DNA from: Pseudobowmanella sp964228145
GTDB lineage: Bacteria; Pseudomonadota; Gammaproteobacteria; Enterobacterales; Alteromonadaceae
DNA: 43,294 nucleotides
Assembly: GCA_964228145.1 (NCBI GenBank)
Contig: CAXQZJ010000102.1
Location: forward strand, 1 to 43,294
Reading direction: 5' to 3'
In this document: positions 1-6,907 of the stretch, piece by piece
Position numbering within the stretch: position 1 is the first letter of the stretch
Layout of the letters: each line of letters opens with the position of its first letter
Position numbers and translations under genes: made by a program
The notes under the pieces: generated by a model
The model's input: only the letters and a program-made list of their open reading frames with translations
Database searches by the model: none
Told to the model about the DNA's origin: nothing

Positions 1-1075
1 AGTCATGGAAGTCCCAGCGGAAGCCGATTGTGTAAAAAGGCTCATCAACATCCAATGTGTTTTGTGCAGCATTGGTACACACGGTCAAGACATCCAAAGA
101 TGTGCCCGTGTTGGTAGGAACATTATATTTGGCGACTAAAAACTCACTTTCGTCTTTGTTGACCCCGTAAGTCGCGTGAATCATCTTGTCATCGAAGCGC
201 TTACCCACGGATAAGTACCAGCTGTCCTGATCGGGGAAAATCGTATCGCTGAGATCAAGCGTGGTGTACTCAGCAATCACAACCCAGTCATTGTAATCAA
301 TTTGTGCACCAAACTCTGCAAAGGTCAGGGTGTCGCCGACGATTCCTATTTCATCTGCAATCATAGGATATGGGCTACCAGCCCATCCGGCTTGCAGAGC
401 CGCAATTTGTGTTAGCGCGCTATCAGACGGTGCCTCGCCAATAGGAATGTCCGCATCAGTCTGAAAATACGCCGCGCGCAGAGTCAGCCAGTCATAGTTC
501 CAGGTCAGGGATGCGCCGAACAGGTCACTGAATTTGGTATCCAAAGTGGTATCGCTGATTGGGGTGTCCTTGTCATCGTTGACCCCGTAAATGGCGTGGA
601 AGGTCACGAATGAATCGCCGACCACGGTGCTGTAAATTGAGCCTATACCGTCGAAGGTGTCAAATACCGCATCATAAACAGCGCGGGGTGGGCGGAGCCA
701 GTGGTAGGCGTACGATACATCCAGGTAATCGGAATACAGGTACAATGGTGCCCGCTGGCGACCAAATAATAAACGCCATTCATCACTCACATTGTAGCTT
801 AAGTAGGCCCAAGTGAAATCTGGGTCCCAGTCGTCCTCACCGCGCGCCATTACCTGCACCACAGCGCCAAGGCCATTACCTAAATCTGAGTTTGCCTGTA
901 TCGCGAACAATGAGCCTGGCGACATGCTGAAGTCATTGTCGTAACCAAGGAACATTTCGTTATCTCCGCTGGTCTTGCCGGCGGCTACGGTTGCAAATCC
1001 CGAAAAATTAATTTCGGCCTGAGCACTAGTCGCGAGCGCACTAGCCAGAACAGCTGCAATTAAGGATTTTTTCAT
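1..1075 (-). CDS. Outer-membrane porin-like beta-barrel protein (partial, C-terminus outside window)
   Basis: The reverse strand reads open from an ATG at 1073-1075 to the window edge (358 codons), so the C-terminal end is missing. The N-terminus is a classic signal peptide (MKKSLIAAVLASALATSAQA, then E). The mature part is rich in aromatic residues, Asp and Gly, with alternating strand-like segments such as TWAYLSYN and WRLLFGRQRAPLYLYSDYLDVSY. This is the look of Gram-negative porins of the phosphate/DcaP-like kind, sitting in the outer membrane. The substrate cannot be told from sequence. About 220 bases separate it from fldB, which is on the same strand upstream, so it probably has its own promoter there, though I could not pick out clear -35/-10 boxes. 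Porin-like barrel is well supported; the exact family is not. Confidence 0.75.
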   Translation of the reverse strand, partial: MKKSLIAAVLASALATSAQAEINFSGFATVAAGKTSGDNEMFLGYDNDFSMSPGSLFAIQANSDLGNGLGAVVQVMARGEDDWDPDFTWAYLSYNVSDEWRLLFGRQRAPLYLYSDYLDVSYAYHWLRPPRAVYDAVFDTFDGIGSIYSTVVGDSFVTFHAIYGVNDDKDTPISDTTLDTKFSDLFGASLTWNYDWLTLRAAYFQTDADIPIGEAPSDSALTQIAALQAGWAGSPYPMIADEIGIVGDTLTFAEFGAQIDYNDWVVIAEYTTLDLSDTIFPDQDSWYLSVGKRFDDKMIHATYGVNKDESEFLVAKYNVPTNTGTSLDVLTVCTNAAQNTLDVDEPFYTIGFRWDFHD

Positions 1076-1285
1076 AAGGTTTCCCAATGTGTTTTTCTTT
1101 TGTAAAGCACACATGCGCTGTCACGCGCATAGCAATAATTGTGCGTTTACCTAACCGGTTTCTTCCTGAAATGATTTCCCTGCTCTGAACGAGCTAAATG
1201 GCCGTGCAAAGCCTATCGAGGGGGAGTGTAGTAAGAGTTTTAAAATTTTACCAATTGATCGCGAATAATTGTCAACAAGTGCTTA

Positions 1286-1316
1286 CTCATTAATCAGTTA
1301 AGCGCTGATTAATGAG
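1286..1316. repeat. Perfect 12-bp inverted repeat at the 3' end of fldB
   Basis: CTCATTAATCAG (1286-1297) and CTGATTAATGAG (1305-1316) are exact reverse complements separated by 7 bases. The right arm lies inside the last fldB codons and the stop codon is in the loop. There is no U-tract on either side, so this is not a canonical intrinsic terminator. It may be an RNA 3'-end hairpin or a protein-binding site. Confidence 0.6.
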
Positions 1317-1819
1317 GTTTCTAAGTCTTTAACCCAAGCCTGTATGCGGGCGTCGGTAAGATCATACTGGTTTTCATCATCCAAGCTCAGTCCAACGAAT
1401 TGACGTTTGTCTTCTGTCAGGGCTTTTGATGCAGTGAACTCGTAACCGTTATTCTCAGTAAACCCAATGACGACAGCACCTTGATTGGTCACTTCGTCAT
1501 GGAGCATGCCCAATGCGTCTTGAAACCAATCGGCATAACCAACCTGGTCGCCTAATCCGAATAACGCGATCACTTTACCCGTCAGGTCCAAACCGCGAAT
1601 ATCCGACCAATGGGATTCCCAATCTTCCTGTAACTCGCCAAAATCCCAGGTAGAAATACCTAAAATTAATACATCGAAATTGAGCATTTCAGCCAGTGGT
1701 ACATCTTTAATATTGAACAGTTGAATATTCAGTAATTGGCTGCTTTGTTGAATTTTTTCTGCTGCCATTTCGGTATAGCAGGTGGTGGAGCCATAAAACA
1801 ATCCGACATCCAATTTCAT
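1298..1819 (-). CDS. fldB: Flavodoxin FldB
   Basis: A 173-residue flavodoxin, a soluble FMN electron carrier. The N-terminus carries the phosphate-binding loop GLFYGSTTCYTE. Further FldB-type blocks are LILGISTWDFGELQEDWE, LFGLGDQVGYADWFQDALG and FVGLSLDDENQYDLT, which match my memory of E. coli FldB closely. I chose the ATG at 1817-1819 (MKLDVGLFYG), which fits the family start; an upstream in-frame start at 1882 would add 21 unlikely residues. Neighbours support the call: in E. coli fldB lies next to xerD-dsbC-recJ, and the same genes follow here on the opposite strand, with one EAL-HDOD gene between. FldB's specific redox partners are unclear even in E. coli. Confidence 0.9.
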   Translation of the reverse strand: MKLDVGLFYGSTTCYTEMAAEKIQQSSQLLNIQLFNIKDVPLAEMLNFDVLILGISTWDFGELQEDWESHWSDIRGLDLTGKVIALFGLGDQVGYADWFQDALGMLHDEVTNQGAVVIGFTENNGYEFTASKALTEDKRQFVGLSLDDENQYDLTDARIQAWVKDLETSLISA

Positions 1820-2016
1820 TACAGCTTCGCTCGCGAGGGAAATAAAGGCAGTTATTTTGCGTTGCACGCGACCTGAAATCAAATTTTAGCCGCAACACTT
1901 TTTCCTTCTTTACATCTCAAATTTGCTGGAGGTAGCGGCATGTCGCTGGTAAAGTCGGAGTTAGTCATAAAAAGTGGTGAAAAAAACAGCACCCGATACG
2001 TTGAAAGAGGCGTTCA

Positions 2017-3258
2017 ATGTTTGCGTATATTGCCCGGCAGCCTATTTTAGATGCCAACATGGATGTTCAGGCTTATGAACTGTTGTTCCGCGATGGTAAA
2101 AATAACTGCTTTCCGGATATCCAGCCTGACGAAGCAACTTCGAAAATTTTAACCAACAATTATCTTACGCTGGGTCTTGAGGAGGTAGCGGGGCACAAAA
2201 CCGCGTATATCAACTTCCATAAAGATACCTTGCTGAATGATTTTACTTCGGTATTGAATCCAGAGCACGTCGTGGTAGAAATCGTGGAAACTATCCCAAC
2301 CACGCGCGAAATGGTTGAAGCGTGCAAACGAATCAAAGACAAAGGCTATACGCTGGCACTGGATGACCATAACTTTGATCCTCGTTGGGACGTGTTCTTA
2401 CCTTACATCGATATCGTCAAAGTCGACACGCACCGTGCTGATATCGCAACCATGCAGCGGGAGTTACCACGCTTTCAACAAGCAAATGTTAAGCTGGTGG
2501 CTGAAAAAGTGGAGACCCGGGAGCAATTTGATGCCATGAGTAACCTTGGCTTTGATTTATATCAAGGCTACTTTTTTGCGCGTCCACAGGTAATCAAAAA
2601 CCGCAATTTACCGACCTCTAAGCTTGCCATGCTGCAACTGTTGCAGGAAACCTCGAACAGTCATTTTGATATGCAACGGGTGGCGGGCATTTTTGAGCGG
2701 GATGTAGGGTTAACCTACATGTTAATGCGCTTTATTAATAACCCGATGGTCAACAAGCGTTATGAGATTACCTCAATCAAGCATGCGTTAAATTACCTGG
2801 GTGAAGTCGAGCTTAAGAAATTTATTGCGCTGGTATCATTGGCTAAAATCGGTGAAGACCGCCCCTTTGAACTCCTCCATATGTCGTTGGTTCGAGCCAA
2901 GTTTTGTGAACTGTTGAGTTTGCAGCGCAAAGACAACGATAACCCACCAAAGGGCTTCTTAGTTGGCCTGTTTTCCCTGCTCGACGCTATGTTGGAGCAA
3001 GATACCCGCAGCGTTGTTGCCCGCTTACCCATCGACAAAGAAATTAAAGACGCTTTACTCGGCAATGATGGCAGGCTGCGTCGATATTTGCTCACTGCCC
3101 GGGCATTTGAGAGCGCTAACTGGCTAAATCTAATCCGCTTATCGAAAGCACTAGAGGTAGAACAGCGCACTTTACATCATTTATTTAATCAGGCGATCGT
3201 GTGGGGAAATGGCATACGCCAAGTGGTTTCGAACCATTATCCTAAGGCGGTGGTCTAA
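2017..3258 (+). CDS. EAL-HDOD signalling protein (CdgJ/YuxH-like)
   Basis: A 413-residue protein with an N-terminal EAL-type domain (about residues 1-200) followed by an HDOD domain (about 205-400). The EAL signature itself is changed to YELLFRD. Several positions that bind c-di-GMP or metal in active enzymes still appear present: Glu21, Asn in YINFH, Glu in VEIVET, the Asp pair in LDDHNF, Lys in VKVD, Glu in AEKVET and Gln in YQGYFF. So it could be an active phosphodiesterase, as in Vibrio CdgJ, or a c-di-GMP-binding scaffold; sequence alone does not settle this. HDOD domains usually mediate signalling through protein contacts. It is cytosolic. The start ATG follows GAAAGAGG. It sits between fldB and xerD, an addition to that conserved block, and is probably monocistronic. 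Confidence 0.85.
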   Translation: MFAYIARQPILDANMDVQAYELLFRDGKNNCFPDIQPDEATSKILTNNYLTLGLEEVAGHKTAYINFHKDTLLNDFTSVLNPEHVVVEIVETIPTTREMVEACKRIKDKGYTLALDDHNFDPRWDVFLPYIDIVKVDTHRADIATMQRELPRFQQANVKLVAEKVETREQFDAMSNLGFDLYQGYFFARPQVIKNRNLPTSKLAMLQLLQETSNSHFDMQRVAGIFERDVGLTYMLMRFINNPMVNKRYEITSIKHALNYLGEVELKKFIALVSLAKIGEDRPFELLHMSLVRAKFCELLSLQRKDNDNPPKGFLVGLFSLLDAMLEQDTRSVVARLPIDKEIKDALLGNDGRLRRYLLTARAFESANWLNLIRLSKALEVEQRTLHHLFNQAIVWGNGIRQVVSNHYPKAVV

Positions 3259-3426
3259 GCGCGTCATTTTGTTAGCGGATGTAAGTAAATGTTAATAATG
3301 ACGCGGCTTTCAGGGCAAAATACGATAAACCGACAGTTATGTCGGTTGAAGCTTTTGTGACACTAGTGTTACCTTTTTTTGGGGGTGCTACACTCTGCTG
3401 CTAGATGCATAGGGGAGGTGTACACA

Positions 3427-4356
3427 GTGACATCACAGAATAATCTCGCACAAGATTTGTCAACGACCATGGAAAATCTGCAACACATAGACGCGTTTAT
3501 TGATGCCATGTGGGTAGAGAAGGGTTTGAGTACCAATACCGTCAATTCTTACCGTCGTGATCTGCGTCAGTTCGCTGAATTTTTAGATGCTCAGGGTATT
3601 CTGCTGACACAGTTTAGCGAATCCGACTTAAACGGGTTTCTTGCCAGTCGATATGATCAGGGCCTGAAGCCTCGCAGCATGGCGCGATTTTTAAGTAGTT
3701 TACGAGCCATGGTGGGCTATCATGTTCGTGAGAAAGTGCGTGCCGATGATCCAATGGCGCAGGTCAAAAACCCTAAGCTGCCGAAGCCATTACCGAAAAC
3801 CTTAAGCGAAGCTCAAGTTGAAGCATTGTTGAATGCTCCGACCGGTAAGGACAGTGTGCAACTGCGCGATAAAGCCATGTTGGAAGTTCTGTATGCTACC
3901 GGTTTACGGGTTACTGAATTAGTTTCTCTGCAGTTTGACCAAGTCTCTATGGTACAGGGAGTAGTGCGGATAACCGGTAAAGGAAACCGCGAACGCCTTG
4001 TCCCTTTGGGCGAACAAGCCATGGATGCGTTGGAAAAATATTTAAAATTTGGGCGAAACTCTTTGCTTAAAACGGACAATGATTGGCTGTTCCCGTCTAA
4101 CCGTGGCAAGCGTATGACTCGCCAGACGTTTTGGCACAGAATCAAGTTTTATGCACAGGTGGCCGGTATTGGTAATGATTTGTCGCCGCATACTTTGCGC
4201 CATGCGTTTGCGACCCACTTGCTTAATCATGGTGCTGATTTACGCGTAGTGCAGATGTTGCTTGGCCACAGTGACTTGTCTACCACCCAAATATATACCC
4301 ATATCGCCACAGAGCGTCTCCACAGCGTGATATCACAGCATCACCCCAGGGGCTGA
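3427..4356 (+). CDS. xerD: Site-specific tyrosine recombinase XerD
   Basis: A 309-residue tyrosine recombinase that, with XerC, resolves chromosome dimers at dif. The N-terminal core-binding (SAM-like) domain covers about residues 15-100. The catalytic domain shows all active-site elements: Arg in YATGLRVTE, Lys in GKGNRE, the HTLRH box, His in LLGHSDLSTTQ, and the nucleophilic Tyr in QIYTH. LNHGADLRVVQMLLGH and HRIKFYA are typical of XerD. I chose the GTG at 3427 because AGGGGAGG lies six bases upstream; the reading frame continues to 3379, and an ATG at 3469 is an alternative. Its place before dsbC and recJ matches E. coli order and favours XerD over XerC. A hairpin follows before dsbC. Confidence 0.93.
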   Translation: MTSQNNLAQDLSTTMENLQHIDAFIDAMWVEKGLSTNTVNSYRRDLRQFAEFLDAQGILLTQFSESDLNGFLASRYDQGLKPRSMARFLSSLRAMVGYHVREKVRADDPMAQVKNPKLPKPLPKTLSEAQVEALLNAPTGKDSVQLRDKAMLEVLYATGLRVTELVSLQFDQVSMVQGVVRITGKGNRERLVPLGEQAMDALEKYLKFGRNSLLKTDNDWLFPSNRGKRMTRQTFWHRIKFYAQVAGIGNDLSPHTLRHAFATHLLNHGADLRVVQMLLGHSDLSTTQIYTHIATERLHSVISQHHPRG

Positions 4357-4384
4357 TTCGCGACGATAATTACCGTAGAATAAG

Positions 4385-4415
4385 CAAAGGCAGCGTGTTT
4401 CACCTGCCTTTGTTT
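4385..4415 (+). terminator. Probable intrinsic terminator after xerD
   Basis: CAAAGGCAG (4385-4393) pairs perfectly with CTGCCTTTG (4404-4412) around a 10-base loop and runs into TTTGTTTGT. It lies 28 bases after the xerD stop and 22 before the dsbC start, so it may separate xerD from dsbC-recJ. Confidence 0.55.
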
Positions 4416-4436
4416 GTATTGGTAACTGAGTAACCT

Positions 4437-5192
4437 ATGAGAATTTTGACCTTACTGATAAGTTTAGTCCTTATCAGTGCCTGTAACGATACGTCCTCGG
4501 TAAATGACACCTCTCCCTCTTTACATATAGAGGCTACGCCAGAGCATACGCAAGCGATTCGCACTTTGTTTGAAGAAAATTTGCAGCTGTCGATCAGTGC
4601 TATCCGCCTGTCACCCATGCCAGGTTTGTATGAAGTTAGCAGTGCAGAAGGTTTGTTTTATGTCACCGGGGACGCAAAGTTTATTGTTCGCGGTAACCTG
4701 TTTAGTATCGAAGATGAGCGCCTGATAAACCACACCGAAAGTGCTATGAACCGGATGCGGGTGGAGGGGCTGTTGGCGTTTAACGACAGTATGATCAGTT
4801 ATCCGGCCCAAGATGAAAAACACAAAATTACCATTTTTACAGATATAACATGTGGTTACTGCCGCCGTATGCATGGCCAGATCGAGCAGTATAATGCATT
4901 GGGTATCAGTATCGATTACATGGCATTCCCCCGTTACGGGTTATCCCATCCTTCTTTTCAGGATCTGGTTTCGATTTGGTGTGCGGCAGATCCTGTTACC
5001 GCGATGACCAAAGCAAAAGCAGGTAAGCCGGTCAAACCGGCACAGTGCGACCATCAACTAGAGCAGCACTTCGCTTTTGCACAGAAAATCGGTGTCAATG
5101 CAACACCTGCATTGGTTACCGCAGACGGCGCATTGATGCCCGGTTATCTACCGCCCAAACAACTATTAAAAGCATTGGAGCAACAGCGCTAG
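4437..5192 (+). CDS. dsbC: Thiol:disulfide interchange protein DsbC, predicted lipoprotein
   Basis: A 251-residue protein disulfide isomerase. After an N-terminal dimerisation region comes a thioredoxin-fold domain with active site Cys139-Gly-Tyr-Cys142 (FTDITCGYC), the usual DsbC motif. The cis-Pro loop GVNATPALV and the terminal GYLPPKQLLKAL also match DsbC. The unusual point is the N-terminus: MRILTLLISLVLISAC is a short hydrophobic segment ending in a lipobox (LISA|C16), so the protein is predicted to be a lipoprotein rather than free in the periplasm. The residue after Cys16 is Asn, not Asp, which favours sorting to the outer membrane under the E. coli rule. It is followed two bases later by recJ, as in E. 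coli. Confidence 0.9.
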   Translation: MRILTLLISLVLISACNDTSSVNDTSPSLHIEATPEHTQAIRTLFEENLQLSISAIRLSPMPGLYEVSSAEGLFYVTGDAKFIVRGNLFSIEDERLINHTESAMNRMRVEGLLAFNDSMISYPAQDEKHKITIFTDITCGYCRRMHGQIEQYNALGISIDYMAFPRYGLSHPSFQDLVSIWCAADPVTAMTKAKAGKPVKPAQCDHQLEQHFAFAQKIGVNATPALVTADGALMPGYLPPKQLLKALEQQR

Positions 5193-5194
5193 GC

Positions 5195-6907
5195 ATGAAC
5201 ATCGTCAGACGTAAGCCGTTAAAGCCGGTTACTGGTCTTCAGAATGTGCCGGCGAAGATCGCACAAATTTATGCGACCAGGGGAATAGAGCATGCCGGTC
5301 AATTGGATCACTCACTGAAAGCACTCAGTCACTACCAGTTGCTTAAAGGCATTGAGCAAGCGGCAAACATGGTTGCTAATGCAATAACCCAACAAAAATC
5401 GATTATGGTGATCGGTGACTTTGATGCTGACGGTGCCACCAGTACCGCATTGTGTATGTTGTCGCTGAACCGTTTAGGTAGTCAAAAACACCAGTACCTG
5501 GTACCGAATCGTTTTGACTTCGGATATGGGCTTAGCCCTGAAATTGTCGAATTGGCAGCACAACAGGGCGCACAGTTGATTATTACCGTCGATAGCGGGA
5601 TTAACTGTATAGCCGGCGTGGAACGGGCCAATGCGATGGGTATTCCGGTTGTTATTACCGACCACCATCTACCCGGAAAACAACTGCCAAATGCCGCAGC
5701 CATTGTAAATCCTAACCAGCCAGACTGTACATTTCCCAGTAAAAATCTGGCAGGTGTGGGGGTGGCTTTTTACTTAATGCTTGCGGTGAAGGCAACGCTG
5801 CAGCAGCAAGGGTGGTTCGCGCAACGTGTCGCACCTAACCTTGCCGAATATCTGGATATAGTTGCACTAGGTACAGTTGCGGACGTGGTACGTCTGGATG
5901 CCAATAACCGTATTCTTGTTCATCAGGGGTTGCAGCGAATCCGCAGCGGCCGCTGTCGTCCCGGTATTCAGGCAATGCTGGATATTGCTAGCAGACCTGC
6001 CACCAAGCTCGCCGCCAGTGACCTGGGTTTTGTTCTCGGGCCAAGGCTAAATGCGGCGGGTCGGCTTGACGACATGTCAGTAGGGATAGAATGCCTGCTG
6101 TGCAATGACGAATTTCTGGCCAGAGAGATGGCCGCACAGCTAGACGGACTAAACCGGGAGCGCAGAGAAATAGAAGCTGGGATGCAGCAGCAGGCACTGG
6201 GTCTGCTTGATGGCATTAACGTCGACAATGAAGCGACCTCATTCGCCATTAGTTTGTATCAAGCGGATTGGCACCAAGGGGTGATTGGAATTCTGGCGGG
6301 GCGAATCAAAGAAAAGTTTCATCGTCCTACGGTTGCTTTTGCTCAGCAGGACGATGTGATCATCAAGGGGTCGGTGCGCTCCATCCCCGGTTTACATGTC
6401 CGGGATGTATTGGATGATATTCATACCCACAATCCGGGTCTTATTTTAAAGTTTGGTGGCCACGCTATGGCTGCAGGTTTATCTATCGAAGCCAGGCACT
6501 TCGATAAGTTCAGCCAATTGTTTAATCAAACGGTTGCACGCTGGTTAAACCAGCAATTGCCGCAGCAAACCCTATTAACCGATGGTGAGCTCTCAGAGCC
6601 TGAGTTGCAGCTCGATTTTGCTCGCCATATCAAGCACGCCGGTCCTTGGGGACAAGGGTTTGATGAACCGGTTTTTGACGGTGTGTTTGAGTTGATCAGT
6701 CAGCGGGTGGTGGGTGAAAAACACTTAAAGATTCAGGTTCGCTCAGCACAAGGACAAGCTCTGGATGGTATAGCTTTTAACGTTGACCGGGAACAATGGC
6801 CAAATGCCTTAGTACGGGAAGTGCAGCTGGTTTATAAATTGGATATCAACGAATTCCGCGGACGCACCAGCTTACAATTGATTGTTGATGCAATCATTGC
6901 GCTCTGA
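5195..6907 (+). CDS. recJ: Single-stranded-DNA-specific 5'-3' exonuclease RecJ
   Basis: A 570-residue DHH-family exonuclease, close to the 577 residues of E. coli RecJ; it acts in recombination and mismatch repair. Motifs visible are DFDADGATST (metal-binding motif I), VDSGIN, TDHHLPG (the DHH motif), VALGTVADVV, LGPRLNAAGR and GGHAMAAGL of the DHHA1 domain. I chose the ATG at 5195 (MNIVRRKPL), two bases after the dsbC stop; the reading frame extends back to 5045 but only inside dsbC. The gene is co-transcribed with dsbC. Its last 36 bases overlap the 3' end of the convergent M16 protease gene. In E. coli prfB and lysS come next; here they are absent and the synteny ends. Confidence 0.95.
   Translation: MNIVRRKPLKPVTGLQNVPAKIAQIYATRGIEHAGQLDHSLKALSHYQLLKGIEQAANMVANAITQQKSIMVIGDFDADGATSTALCMLSLNRLGSQKHQYLVPNRFDFGYGLSPEIVELAAQQGAQLIITVDSGINCIAGVERANAMGIPVVITDHHLPGKQLPNAAAIVNPNQPDCTFPSKNLAGVGVAFYLMLAVKATLQQQGWFAQRVAPNLAEYLDIVALGTVADVVRLDANNRILVHQGLQRIRSGRCRPGIQAMLDIASRPATKLAASDLGFVLGPRLNAAGRLDDMSVGIECLLCNDEFLAREMAAQLDGLNRERREIEAGMQQQALGLLDGINVDNEATSFAISLYQADWHQGVIGILAGRIKEKFHRPTVAFAQQDDVIIKGSVRSIPGLHVRDVLDDIHTHNPGLILKFGGHAMAAGLSIEARHFDKFSQLFNQTVARWLNQQLPQQTLLTDGELSEPELQLDFARHIKHAGPWGQGFDEPVFDGVFELISQRVVGEKHLKIQVRSAQGQALDGIAFNVDREQWPNALVREVQLVYKLDINEFRGRTSLQLIVDAIIAL

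Noticed and set aside
3261..3347. Two small inverted repeats between the EAL-HDOD gene and xerD
   Set aside because: The stems are 7-8 bases, one has a 28-base loop, and there is no clear U-tract. They may be a weak terminator, but I cannot support one.
5045..5194. Upstream extension of recJ into dsbC
   Set aside because: These codons are another frame of dsbC, and the family start MNIVRRKPL at 5195 fits the RecJ length.
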